Positions 51,729 through 60,642 of a stretch of 64,000 nucleotides of DNA are shown here, piece after piece. The translations under genes were made by a program, and so were the position numbers. The notes beneath the pieces were generated by a model. That model was not told the origin of the DNA and ran no database searches. It saw only the letters and a list, made by a program, of their open reading frames with translations. This stretch comes from Mycolicibacterium fallax. GTDB lineage: Bacteria; Actinomycetota; Actinomycetes; Mycobacteriales; Mycobacteriaceae. Positions within the stretch are counted from its first letter, which is position 1, and every line of letters starts with the position of its first letter. The stretch covers positions 2,232,001 to 2,296,000 of the forward strand of contig NZ_AP022603.1 in the NCBI RefSeq assembly GCF_010726955.1, in the 5' to 3' direction.

Positions 51729-52949
51729 ATGGACATCGACGTCGAGGTGGCGGTGGTCGGCGCCGGTCCGGCCGGTTCGGCCGCCGCCGCCTGGGCCGCC
51801 CGGGACGGCCGCGACGTGCTGCTCATCGACGCGGCGGAGTTCCCGCGGGACAAGACCTGTGGTGACGGTCTCACTCCGCGGGCGGTCGCCGAGCTGCGGC
51901 TACTCGGCCTCGGCGACTGGCTCGACGGCCACATCGCGCACCGCGGGCTGCGGCTGCGCGGGTTCGGCTCGGCCGTCGAGGTGCCCTGGCCGGGGCCGTC
52001 GTTCCCGGCCACCGGATCGGCCGTGCCGCGCACCGAGCTCGACGACCGGATCCGCGCCGTGGCCGCCGACTCCGGCGCCGGGATGCGACTCGGCAGCAAG
52101 GCCGTCGACGTGGAGTACGGCCCGGCCGGCCGGGTCACCGCGGTGCGGCTGGCCGACGGTTCCCGGGTCCGCGCCCGGGCGTTGATCGTCGCCGACGGGG
52201 CCCGCTCCCCGCTGGGCCGGGTGCTGGGCCGGCGCTGGCACCGCGAGACGGTGTACGGGGTGGCCGCCCGCGGCTACCTGGCCTCCCCGCGGCACGACGA
52301 GCCGTGGATCTCCTCGGACCTGGAGTTGCGCGGCCCCGACGGCGCCGTGCTGCCCGGCTACGGCTGGATCTTCCCGCTCGGCAACGGGCAGGTGAACATC
52401 GGCGTCGGCGCGCTGGCCACCCTGAAACGGCCCGCCGACATCGCGCTGCGGCCGCTGATCGAGCACTACACCGACCAGCGCCGCGCCGAGTGGGGGTTCG
52501 ACGGCCGGCCCCGCGCGGTGGCCTCGGCGCTGCTGCCGATGGGCGGCGCGGTGTCCGGGGTGGCCGGCCCGAACTGGATGCTGATCGGGGACGCCGCGGC
52601 CTGCATCAACCCGCTCAACGGCGAGGGCATCGACTACGGCCTGGAGTCCGGCCGGCTGGCCGCCGAGCTGCTGGACTGCCCGGACCCGTCGCTGGCCTGG
52701 CCGGACACCCTGGCGCGGCACTACGGGCGCGGCTTCTCCGTCGCCCGCCGGCTGGGGCTGCTGCTCACCGTGCCCCGGTTCCTGCCGCTGGCCGGCCCCG
52801 TCGGGCTGCGTTCCCCGCGACTGATGAAACTGGCGGTGCGGGTGATGGGCAACCTGGTCACCGACGAGGACGCCGACTGGGTGGCCCGGCTGTGGCGGGT
52901 CTCCGGTGCGGGGTCCCGGCTGGCCGACCGGCGCAAACCGTTCACCTGA
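51729..52949 (+). CDS. menJ: Menaquinone reductase MenJ (geranylgeranyl reductase family)
   Basis: A 406-residue FAD enzyme that saturates one isoprene unit of menaquinone-9 in mycobacteria. FAD motif GAGPAG (11-16) and the conserved KTCGDGLTPRA, then GDAAACINPLNGEGIDYGLESG (FAD phosphate loop). The geranylgeranyl-reductase-like central domain is intact. From memory it is Rv0561c, next to grcC1 as here. Confidence 0.93.
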   Translation: MDIDVEVAVVGAGPAGSAAAAWAARDGRDVLLIDAAEFPRDKTCGDGLTPRAVAELRLLGLGDWLDGHIAHRGLRLRGFGSAVEVPWPGPSFPATGSAVPRTELDDRIRAVAADSGAGMRLGSKAVDVEYGPAGRVTAVRLADGSRVRARALIVADGARSPLGRVLGRRWHRETVYGVAARGYLASPRHDEPWISSDLELRGPDGAVLPGYGWIFPLGNGQVNIGVGALATLKRPADIALRPLIEHYTDQRRAEWGFDGRPRAVASALLPMGGAVSGVAGPNWMLIGDAAACINPLNGEGIDYGLESGRLAAELLDCPDPSLAWPDTLARHYGRGFSVARRLGLLLTVPRFLPLAGPVGLRSPRLMKLAVRVMGNLVTDEDADWVARLWRVSGAGSRLADRRKPFT

Positions 52950-52992
52950 GCCGGCCGCCGGTGTCGGCGGGCCGCCGTATCGTCGAGGAGCA

Positions 52993-54660
52993 ATGGCCGA
53001 GATCATCCTGGGCGGCTACCCGGCGAAGCGCTGCGCCCGGCGCACCCACAACGCCTTCGACCCGACCGCGCCGCCGCTGGGTCCGGCCGACGCCGGGCGG
53101 CAGGCGCTGATCGAGGCCGGGCTGGCGTTCGAGGCCGTCGTCGTCGACGCGGTGCGCCGCGCCCTCGGCGACACCGGGCAGCTGCGGGTCATCGACGAGC
53201 CGGACTGGGCACAGGCCACCGCGGCCACGCTGGCGGCGATCGCCGAGCGGGTGCCCGTCATCGCCGGCGCCCGGCTGCCCAACCGCGGCGGCCGCTCCGG
53301 GGCGCCGGACCTGCTGGTCCACCGCGCCGGCGGCTACCTGCCCGTCGAGGTCAAGAACCACAAGGTGCTGACCTCGACGACCCGTTCCAGCAAACCGAAG
53401 TCCCGGTCGGCGGTGCTGGCCTCGGCGCTGGGCGCCCCCGCGGCGATCCACACCGTCGCCGGGTTCGGCGCCAAACCCGACCGGCGCCGCGACGACGGCA
53501 TGCAGCTGGCGCACTACACCCGGATGCTGCAGGACCTCGGCTGTCATCCGGGCGGCGGCACCGACGATCCGGAGCTGCTGCTCGGCGGCATCATCGGGAC
53601 CTCCGACCTACACGAGCTGCTGGGTGCCGAGCTCGGCATCCTCTGGCACCGGCTCGGCGACCCGCCCGGCTCGGTGCTGGCCCGCTACGACGAGGAGTTC
53701 GACCTGCGGCTGCGGGTGGCCCGGGCCGCCGCGGCCGGCGGCGAGCTGGTCCGCCCGGTGCGCATCCCGGAATGCGGCAGCTGCGACTGGTTCGCGCACT
53801 GCGCGCAGGTGGTCGCCGACGACGACGCGTCGTTCGCGCTGCAGACCGGTCAGCTGAGCCTGCCCGAATGGCGCTACCTGTACACCGCGGCCGGCGACGG
53901 GTCGGCGCTGACCGTGGCGCAGCTGGCCGCGGTGGACGTCGAGGCGCAGTTGGACGGCTTCGCCGCGGTGTCCGGCGGCGGCAAGCCGGCGCGGGCCCGG
54001 CTGGCCGGCGCGGTGCGGCGCGCGCGGATGACGCTGGACGGGCAGGACGTGGAGCCCCGGGGCGCGCACTGGCCGACGATCCCCTCGGCCGACGTCGAGG
54101 TCGACTTCGACATCGAGTGGGACACCGACGAGCGGATCTACCAGTGGGGCATCCGGATTCGCGACGGGCACCACGACGCCGGCGCGCGCTATGAACCGGT
54201 GGTGTCGTTCCGGCCGCTGGACGACGCCGCCGAGGCCGCCCTGGCCGAGGAGTTCGCCGCGCGGCTGGAGCGGCTGCGCGCGGCGGCCGACCGCGACGGC
54301 AAGAGCCTGTCGATCTATCACTGGAGCGCGGTGGAGATCACCCGGTCCGCGCGGTTCCCCCGGGTGGCGGCCGCGCTGTCCGGGGTGAGCGTGGACCTGT
54401 GCGCCTGGTTCAAGCGGGAGTTCTTCGCCCGGACCTCGTCGTCGATCAAGGCGGTGGCACCGCTGTTCGGCTTCGATTGGGGCGACGCCGACGCCGGCGG
54501 GCTGACCGCGCAGGCGCGGATCGAGCAGGCCCGCGGATCCGGCCCGGACGCCGCGGCGGCCCGCGACTGGTGCCTGCGCTACAACCGCGACGACGTCGCC
54601 GCCCAGGCCGCCATCCGGGATGGGTTGCGCCGGCTGGGCGCAGCGGCCGGGCCGCCGTGA
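52993..54660 (+). CDS. TM0106-family RecB-like nuclease with Fe-S cluster motif
   Basis: A 555-residue protein. An N-terminal PD-(D/E)xK nuclease is visible: Asp106 (APDLLV), Glu119 and Lys121 (PVEVKNHK). Cys14 together with Cys261, Cys264 and Cys270 (ECGSCDWFAHC) matches the AddB/Cas4-type [4Fe-4S] staple. From about residue 370 a second domain looks like a DEDD 3'-5' exonuclease: DFDIEWD, YHWS and YNRDDV. This order fits TM0106-family proteins, suggesting a DNA-processing role. ATG 52993 after GAGGAG. It sits between menJ and the convergent menG without functional link. Confidence 0.85.
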   Translation: MAEIILGGYPAKRCARRTHNAFDPTAPPLGPADAGRQALIEAGLAFEAVVVDAVRRALGDTGQLRVIDEPDWAQATAATLAAIAERVPVIAGARLPNRGGRSGAPDLLVHRAGGYLPVEVKNHKVLTSTTRSSKPKSRSAVLASALGAPAAIHTVAGFGAKPDRRRDDGMQLAHYTRMLQDLGCHPGGGTDDPELLLGGIIGTSDLHELLGAELGILWHRLGDPPGSVLARYDEEFDLRLRVARAAAAGGELVRPVRIPECGSCDWFAHCAQVVADDDASFALQTGQLSLPEWRYLYTAAGDGSALTVAQLAAVDVEAQLDGFAAVSGGGKPARARLAGAVRRARMTLDGQDVEPRGAHWPTIPSADVEVDFDIEWDTDERIYQWGIRIRDGHHDAGARYEPVVSFRPLDDAAEAALAEEFAARLERLRAAADRDGKSLSIYHWSAVEITRSARFPRVAAALSGVSVDLCAWFKREFFARTSSSIKAVAPLFGFDWGDADAGGLTAQARIEQARGSGPDAAAARDWCLRYNRDDVAAQAAIRDGLRRLGAAAGPP

Positions 54661-54676
54661 CCCCGCCGGGCCGGGG

Positions 54677-55363
54677 TCAGTCCTTGCGGGCGGAATGCAG
54701 CGCGACGATGCCGCCGGTGAGATTGCGCCAGCGCACCCGGGACCAGCCGGCCTCGGCGATCTGCCGGGCCAGCGCGGCCTGATCGGGCCAGGCCCGGATG
54801 GACTCGGCGAGGTAGACGTAGGCATCGGGGTCGCTGGAGACCGCGGTGGCGATCGCCGGCAGCGCCCGCATCAGGTACTCCTTGTAGACCGTGGAGAACA
54901 CCGGGAGGGTCGGGGTGGAGAACTCGCAGACCACCAGCCGGCCGCCCGGCCGGGTCACCCGGGCCATCTCGCGCAGCCCCGCGACGTGGTCGACGACGTT
55001 GCGCAGCCCGAAGCTGATCGTCACCGCGTCGAACGACTCGTCGGCGAACGGCAGCGCGGTGGCGTCGGCGCCGACCTTGGGCACCGGCCGGTGCGCGCCG
55101 GCGGACAGCATGCCGACCGAGAAGTCGGCGGCCACGCACCAGGCGCCGGAGCGGGCCAGCTCGACCGTCGACACCGCGGTGCCTGCGGCCAGGTCCAGCA
55201 CCCGGTCGCCGGGGCCGATCTGCAGGGCGGCGCGGGTGGCGCGGCGCCAGTACCGGTCCTGCCCGGCGGAGAGCACCGTGTTGGTCAGGTCGTAGCGGCG
55301 GGCGACGGCGTCGAACATCGACGCCACCTCGTGCGGATCCTTGGCCAGCGTCGCTCGACTCAC
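54677..55363 (-). CDS. menG: Demethylmenaquinone methyltransferase
   Basis: Final methylation of menaquinone. The 228-residue SAM enzyme has [24 protein letters not shown] at the N-terminus, motif [10 protein letters not shown], and GLRNV and [12 protein letters not shown], all typical of UbiE/MenG. Length normal. It precedes mgtA (10 bp), and both run in the same direction as menD. Confidence 0.95.
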   Translation of the reverse strand: MSRATLAKDPHEVASMFDAVARRYDLTNTVLSAGQDRYWRRATRAALQIGPGDRVLDLAAGTAVSTVELARSGAWCVAADFSVGMLSAGAHRPVPKVGADATALPFADESFDAVTISFGLRNVVDHVAGLREMARVTRPGGRLVVCEFSTPTLPVFSTVYKEYLMRALPAIATAVSSDPDAYVYLAESIRAWPDQAALARQIAEAGWSRVRWRNLTGGIVALHSARKD

Positions 55364-55373
55364 CCCGTCGACG

Positions 55374-56513
55374 TTAGGCCACCGCGGTGGAATCCGGCAT
55401 CCTGGGTGCCGCCGTCACCGCGCGGTAGTGCCCGAGCAGCTCGTCGCAGACCGCCGGCCAGGTGCGGTGCAGCACCGCCCGCCGGGCGTTGGCGGCGTAC
55501 CGGTCGCGGTCGGCAAGCAGCTGCTCGACGGCGCCCGGCAGCCGGTCGCCAAAGCCGTCGACCGGCAGCAGCAGCCCGGTCTGCATCGGCTGCACCAGGT
55601 CCCGCGGCCCGCCCCGGTCCGGGGCCAGCACCGGCAGCCCGGAGGCCATCGCCTCCTGCACCGCCTGGCAGAACGTCTCGTGTTCGCCGGTGTGCACGAA
55701 GACGTCCATGCTGGCGTAGGCCGCGGCCAACGCCGGGCCGTACAGGGCGCCGGTGAACACCGCCGAGGGCAGCAGCCGCGCCAGCTTGTCCCGGTCCACC
55801 CCGTCGCCGACCACAACGAGCTGCAGGTCGTCGCGGCCGTCGAGCACGGCCAGCCGTTCCACGTGCTTCTCCGGGGCCAGCCGGCCGACGTACCCGATGA
55901 TCGGCCACCCGGACGGCGACCAGGCGCGGCGCAGCGCCGCGCTGCGCGCCGACGGCGCGAACCCGGCCACGTCCACCCCGCGAGCCCACCGGTGCACCCG
56001 CGGGATCCGCTGGGCGGCAAGCACTTCCATCGCCGCGGTGGACGGGGCCAGGGTGCGGTCGGCCAGCGAGTGCAGCCGGCGGCCCCAGGCCCAGACCGCC
56101 CCGGCGGCGGCGCCCATGCCGTAGCTGGCGGCGAACCCGGCGACGTCGGTCTGGAACACCGCGACGGTCGGGACGCCGAGGCGCCGGGCGGCCCACATGC
56201 CGCCGCTGCCCAGCAGCGCGGGTGAGGCCAGGTGCACCACGTCGGGATCGAACCCGCGCAGCACCCGCAGCAGCCGCGGCATCGGCAGCCCCATCGGCAG
56301 CGAGGTCACCCCGGGCAGCATCAGCGCCGGCACCCGGTGCACCCGGATGCCGTCGTGGCAGCGGGTCGCGGCGGGTTCCCCGCGCGGGGTGTCCGGGGCG
56401 ATCACCAGCACCTCGTGCCCGCGGTCCCGCAGGTGTTCGAGCACCCGGAGCACCGAGTTGGTGACGCCGTTGACGTTGGGCAGGAAACTTTCGGCCACGA
56501 TTGCCACTCGCAC
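55374..56513 (-). CDS. mgtA: GDP-mannose-dependent alpha-mannosyltransferase (MgtA)
   Basis: A 379-residue GT4 glycosyltransferase (GT-B fold) that mannosylates a glycolipid of the mannolipid/lipomannan type. [19 protein letters not shown] starts the acceptor domain. The donor domain holds GRLAPEKH and [26 protein letters not shown], the conserved E-x7-E pair. GTG start at 56513. Sequence and neighbours match Rv0557 (MgtA, once called PimB), from memory. Confidence 0.93.
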   Translation of the reverse strand: MRVAIVAESFLPNVNGVTNSVLRVLEHLRDRGHEVLVIAPDTPRGEPAATRCHDGIRVHRVPALMLPGVTSLPMGLPMPRLLRVLRGFDPDVVHLASPALLGSGGMWAARRLGVPTVAVFQTDVAGFAASYGMGAAAGAVWAWGRRLHSLADRTLAPSTAAMEVLAAQRIPRVHRWARGVDVAGFAPSARSAALRRAWSPSGWPIIGYVGRLAPEKHVERLAVLDGRDDLQLVVVGDGVDRDKLARLLPSAVFTGALYGPALAAAYASMDVFVHTGEHETFCQAVQEAMASGLPVLAPDRGGPRDLVQPMQTGLLLPVDGFGDRLPGAVEQLLADRDRYAANARRAVLHRTWPAVCDELLGHYRAVTAAPRMPDSTAVA

Positions 56514-56587
56514 GGGTACAGCGTGGCAGCCGCCGGTGACCGGCGGGTGTCGGCGGGCGAACGGGCCGGCAAACCCCGGCGGTCGGC

Positions 56588-57142
56588 CTACTCCGGGGCC
56601 GCGGCGCGGCGCCGGTCCAGCGTTTTCTCCAGCACCGCCAGCCCGATCAGCAGCGTCCCGGCGACCAGCCAGTCGGCCAGCACCACCGACCCGGCCGGGA
56701 TGATCGCCAGCCGGGCGTTGCGGTTCTGCACCCGGACCAGGTTGGGGTCGTCGCGGTCGTACTCGACGTAGATCCGCATGCCGTTCTCCAGCTCGGAGGG
56801 GTACAGCACGCCCAGCTCGGGCCGGTAGGTCACCCGGTCCGGGGTGACGAAGGCGATGGTGGAGCGGCGCGGCCCGGCGTTGAGCACCTCGGCGGCGGCC
56901 ACCCCCATGTTGGCTTCGATCTGCCGGTCGTTGCGCCACGCCCCGGCCACCAGCAGCACCGCCTGCAGCGTCACCGCCGCGGCGATGACCAGGATCGCGA
57001 CCCGGGCGCCGCGGATCACCCGGCCGGCCCGGGTGTGCGACACCTGGCCGCCGGGGCCGTGGATCATCACCGCCCAGACCAGCTTGATCAGCCGCACCAG
57101 CTGGACCCGCAGTTCGGTGACCCGCTCCGGCAGCCCGCTCAC
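56588..57142 (-). CDS. DUF3592 membrane protein
   Basis: A 184-residue protein with two membrane segments ([22 protein letters not shown] near 50-70; [18 protein letters not shown] near 155-172) flanking an extracytoplasmic beta domain ([34 protein letters not shown]), the DUF3592 pattern. GTG start overlaps the menD stop by 4 bases. The position is Rv0556, from memory. Function unknown; linkage to menD may be only expression. Confidence 0.82.
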   Translation of the reverse strand: MSGLPERVTELRVQLVRLIKLVWAVMIHGPGGQVSHTRAGRVIRGARVAILVIAAAVTLQAVLLVAGAWRNDRQIEANMGVAAAEVLNAGPRRSTIAFVTPDRVTYRPELGVLYPSELENGMRIYVEYDRDDPNLVRVQNRNARLAIIPAGSVVLADWLVAGTLLIGLAVLEKTLDRRRAAAPE

Positions 57143-58779
57143 GGCGCGATCGCCGCCCGGATCGCGGCGTGCAGCCCGCGCAGCGTGCCGCGGTCGGATT
57201 TGACCTCAAGCACCCGCAGCCCGGCGGCCGGTTCGGCCAGCGCCGCGGCCAGCCCGTCGGCGTCGACTGCGACGTGTTCGACGTGGTAGGCCCGGCACAG
57301 TGCGGCCAGGTCGACGTCGTGCGGGGTGCCGAAGATCCGCGAGGACACGTCGGCGAACCGGGGATCGCCCTGCTCCAGCAGCTCGAAGATGCCGCCGCCG
57401 TTGTCGTTGGACACCACCACCGACAGCCGCTTGGGCCGCGGTTCGGTCGGCCCGATCAGCAGGCCGGAGGCGTCGTGCACGAAGGTCAGGTCGCCGATCA
57501 GCGCGACGGTGTGCCCGCCGGTGCGGTCGTGGGCCAGCGCCGCGCCGATCGCGGTGGAGACGGTGCCGTCGATGCCGGCGACGCCGCGGTTGGATCGCAC
57601 CGTCACCCCGGCCGGCAGCAGGCCGCCCAGCGCCACGTCGCGCACCGGGTTGGAGGCGCCGAGCACCAGTTGGTCGCCGGGGCCGAGCGCGGCGGCCACC
57701 GCCGCCGCGACGTGCAGCCCGGTGGTCGGGCCGTGGCCGGCCAGGGTGTCGGCGACGGCGGTCGCGGCGCGGGCGTTGAGCTCGGCGCAGCGGCGCAGCC
57801 AGGCCGGGTCCGGCGCGCCGTGGGTGACCGCGCGGGTGCCGGTGGCCAGCGAGTTGCCGGACACGTCCGGCCAGCGCGGCCCGGTGGTCAGCGCGTACAC
57901 CGGCACGGCCGGGTCGGCCAGCAGCGCCGAGACCGGCCGGTGCAGGGTGGGCCGGCCGATCATGATGACCTGCGCGGGCGCCAGCAGCGGCAGGGCCAGC
58001 GGGTGCAGCGGGGTGGCCGGGGCCGGGGCGGTCGGCTCGGCGACGGTCGGCAGCGCGGCCAGGTTCGGGTGCGCGCCGGCGCCGTGCCCGGCGATCACCA
58101 CGGTGTCCGGGGTCAGGTCGATGTCCAGCGGCTGGTCGAAGCTCACCGGCGGGGTGTAGGTCCACGGCCGCCCGTCGGGGCGGCCGGCCGGCAGCGCGGG
58201 GTCGTCGGCGTCGATGTCGGGCACCAGCGGCTCGCGCAGCGGGATGTCGAAGTGCACCGGTCCGGCGTTGGCGGTGCGGGCCCCGGTCGCCGCGGCCAGC
58301 ACCCGGCAGGTCGCCGAGCGCCACTGCGCGTTGAAGCCGTCCATCCGGGCCGGATCGTCCTCGGCCAGGCCGAGGCTGATGGTGGCCCGGACCTGGGTGC
58401 CGAAGTAGCCGAACTGCTCCATGGTCTGGTTGGCGCCGGTGCCGAGCAGTTCGTAGGGCCGGTTCGCCGACAGCACGATCAGCGGCACCCGGGCGTAGTT
58501 GGCCTCCAGCACCGCCGGGCCGAGGTTGGCCACCGCGGTCCCCGAGGTCATCGCCACGCACACCGGGGCGCCCTGCGCGACGGCCAGGCCGACGGCCAGG
58601 AACCCCGCGGTGCGCTCGTCGATCCGGACGTGCAGCCGGAGCCGGCCCGCCGCGTCGGCCGCGGACAGGGCGAACGCCAGCGGCGCGTTGCGCGACCCCG
58701 GGCACAGCACCACGTCGCGCACGCCACCGCGGATCAGCTCGTCAACGACGATGCGCGCCTGGGCCGTCGAGGGGTTCAC
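57139..58779 (-). CDS. menD: SEPHCHC synthase (MenD)
   Basis: Thiamine-diphosphate enzyme that adds a succinic semialdehyde unit to isochorismate in menaquinone synthesis. 546 residues. N-terminal domain with [13 protein letters not shown] and the catalytic Glu in [13 protein letters not shown]-terminal ThDP site [13 protein letters not shown] with [13 protein letters not shown]. The second gene after bpoC-like. GTG start. Confidence 0.97.
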   Translation of the reverse strand: MNPSTAQARIVVDELIRGGVRDVVLCPGSRNAPLAFALSAADAAGRLRLHVRIDERTAGFLAVGLAVAQGAPVCVAMTSGTAVANLGPAVLEANYARVPLIVLSANRPYELLGTGANQTMEQFGYFGTQVRATISLGLAEDDPARMDGFNAQWRSATCRVLAAATGARTANAGPVHFDIPLREPLVPDIDADDPALPAGRPDGRPWTYTPPVSFDQPLDIDLTPDTVVIAGHGAGAHPNLAALPTVAEPTAPAPATPLHPLALPLLAPAQVIMIGRPTLHRPVSALLADPAVPVYALTTGPRWPDVSGNSLATGTRAVTHGAPDPAWLRRCAELNARAATAVADTLAGHGPTTGLHVAAAVAAALGPGDQLVLGASNPVRDVALGGLLPAGVTVRSNRGVAGIDGTVSTAIGAALAHDRTGGHTVALIGDLTFVHDASGLLIGPTEPRPKRLSVVVSNDNGGGIFELLEQGDPRFADVSSRIFGTPHDVDLAALCRAYHVEHVAVDADGLAAALAEPAAGLRVLEVKSDRGTLRGLHAAIRAAIAP

Positions 58780-58791
58780 CCGTACAGCGTT

Positions 58792-59592
58792 TCACACCAG
58801 GTTCAGCGGCCTGGGCCGACCGAAGAACTCCAGAATCGCGCCGTTGACGGCGTCCGGTGCCTCGATGAAGCCGAGGTGCCCGGCGTCGGGAATCTCCAGA
58901 TAGCGGGCCCGCGGGATGGCGGCGGCGACCTCCGCCGACAGCGCCGGGGGCAGCACCGCGTCGTCGGCGAAACCGATCACCAGCACCTCGGTGGTGATCC
59001 CCCGGTAGGCGGCCAGCCGGTTCTCGGTCGGCGCGATGGTCAGCTGGTTGAGCAGCCCGGGGGTGTGCTCGATCGGCCACATGGTGAACATGTCGTACCA
59101 GTCGGCGGCCACCCGGTCGTCGGACAGCGTCTTGGGCGAGAAGCTCTCCAGCATCCGCATCCGGGCCTGATATTCGACCGGCAGCGTGACGCCGGAGGCC
59201 GCCAGCGCCCGCTCGGAGACGGCGCCGATCTCGCGCATCCGATCGACCCGGCCGCGGGTGGCCATCAGCGCCGCCTGGGTGACCAGGTCGGGGCGGGCCA
59301 GCATCAGTTCCTGGGCGATGAACGAGCCCATCGACACCGCGACGATCCGCACCGGCCCGCCGACCAGCTGCTCGATCAGCGCGGCGGTGTCGGCGACCAT
59401 GGTCTCGGTGGTGAACGCCGAGGCGCTGCCGGTGGCGCCGATCCCCCGGTTGTCGAAGGTGATGGCGCGGAATCCGGAGCGGCGGAACTCCGGCACCTGG
59501 CCCAGGTGCCAGGTGCGCCCGGCACCGCCGCGACCGGCGATGAACAGCACCGGATCGCCGGTGCCGCGATCCTCATAGGCCAGGTTGATCAC
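58792..59592 (-). CDS. Alpha/beta hydrolase BpoC-like
   Basis: A 266-residue alpha/beta hydrolase. FIAGRGGAGRTWH (oxyanion), elbow AVSMG with Ser87, GFADDAV acid region and catalytic His in DAGHLGF. It resembles Rv0554 (BpoC, named a bromoperoxidase). Because it stands between menC and menD it could act as MenH (SHCHC synthase), whose triad is the same; the sequence alone does not decide. Confidence 0.85.
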   Translation of the reverse strand: MINLAYEDRGTGDPVLFIAGRGGAGRTWHLGQVPEFRRSGFRAITFDNRGIGATGSASAFTTETMVADTAALIEQLVGGPVRIVAVSMGSFIAQELMLARPDLVTQAALMATRGRVDRMREIGAVSERALAASGVTLPVEYQARMRMLESFSPKTLSDDRVAADWYDMFTMWPIEHTPGLLNQLTIAPTENRLAAYRGITTEVLVIGFADDAVLPPALSAEVAAAIPRARYLEIPDAGHLGFIEAPDAVNGAILEFFGRPRPLNLV

Positions 59593-59601
59593 CGAATCAC
59601 G

Positions 59602-60588
59602 CTAGCGCAGCAGCGCGTGGCACTCGGCGATGCGCCGCAACCACCAGTCCCGGCGGTCCGGTCCGGCCCACAGCGCGGCCAGCCGGGCCGGGTCGGGCAC
59701 CGCGGGCCGGGCCGGCAGCCGCCCGTCGACCGGCAGCCGCGGTTCGACGACGTCCTCGACGAACAGTCCGCCGGTGCCCAGTCCGCAGGCGTGCTGCAGC
59801 GACGGCAGCGCCGCGGCCGCGCACAGCCCGACCCCGATCCCGACCGCCGAGTCCAGCGCGCTGGAGACCACCACCGGGATGTCGATCTGGGCGGCGATCC
59901 GCAGCAGCGCGGCCGCCCCGCCGAGCGGAGCGACCTTGAGCACCGCGACATCGGCGGCGCCGGCGCGCACCACCCGCAGCGGGTCGGCGGCCTTGCGGAT
60001 GCTCTCGTCGGCGGCCACCGGCACGTCGATCAGCCCGCGCAGCTCGGCCAGCTCGGCGATGCTCGGGCAGGGCTGCTCCAGGTATTCCAGCGGGCCGTCG
60101 GCGGTCAGCGCGGCGGCCGCGGCGACGGCCTGCGGCACCGTCCAGCCGGCGTTGGCGTCGACCCGGACGGTGGGGATGATCGCGCGGACCGCGTTGACCC
60201 GCGCCACGTCGTCGGCGAGCGTCTGGCCGGCCTCGGCGACCTTGACCTTGGCGGTGCCCGCGCCGGGGAACCGGGCCAGCACCTCGGGCACCCGGTCGGC
60301 GGCGACGGCGGGCACGGTGGCGTTGATCGGGACGTCGGCGCGCCGCGGCGCGGGTACCCCGCGGTAGCCGGCCTCGATGGCGGCGGCCAGCCAGTGCGCG
60401 GCCTCCGGTGCGCGGTATTCGGGGAAGGCGCCGAATTCTCCCCAGCCGGCCGGGCCGTCGATCAGCGCGACCTCGCGGGTGCTGATGCCGCGGAACCGCA
60501 CCCGCATCGGCAGCGCCACCACGTGCGCCCGGTCCAGCAGATCGTTGAGGGCGGGCAGCTCCGCGCGGTCGGACACGTCCTCGGGCAT
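59602..60588 (-). CDS. menC: o-Succinylbenzoate synthase
   Basis: Enolase-superfamily dehydratase of menaquinone synthesis, 328 residues. Catalytic Lys114/Lys116 (KVKVA), metal ligands Asp144 (VDANAGW), Glu171 (EQPC) and Asp194 (ADES), and Lys218 (KVAPLGG) are all present. The ATG at 60588 lies 6 nt after a TACCAT box, so leaderless initiation explains why GGGAG lies too close to be a ribosome site. Confidence 0.95.
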   Translation of the reverse strand: MPEDVSDRAELPALNDLLDRAHVVALPMRVRFRGISTREVALIDGPAGWGEFGAFPEYRAPEAAHWLAAAIEAGYRGVPAPRRADVPINATVPAVAADRVPEVLARFPGAGTAKVKVAEAGQTLADDVARVNAVRAIIPTVRVDANAGWTVPQAVAAAAALTADGPLEYLEQPCPSIAELAELRGLIDVPVAADESIRKAADPLRVVRAGAADVAVLKVAPLGGAAALLRIAAQIDIPVVVSSALDSAVGIGVGLCAAAALPSLQHACGLGTGGLFVEDVVEPRLPVDGRLPARPAVPDPARLAALWAGPDRRDWWLRRIAECHALLR

Positions 60589-60594
60589 CTCCCG

Positions 60595-60631
60595 ATGGTA
60601 GGTCCCTATGCGAAAACTGGAACACGTTCTA
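60595..60631. promoter_or_regulatory. KstR-type operator and divergent leaderless promoters between menC and fadD8
   Basis: TGGAACACGTTCTA (60618-60631) fits TnnAACnnGTTnnA at every fixed base. Its right edge overlaps TAGTGT (60630-60635), 7 nt before the fadD8 ATG. On the minus strand TACCAT (60600-60595) is 6 nt before menC. KstR bound here would block fadD8, and its effect on menC would be less direct. Confidence 0.7.
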
Positions 60632-60642
60632 GTGTGGCTGCT

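Noticed and set aside
53297-53800. Cas4 of a CRISPR system
   Set aside because: Only the Fe-S nuclease motif is shared; the protein has a second nuclease domain and no cas neighbours.
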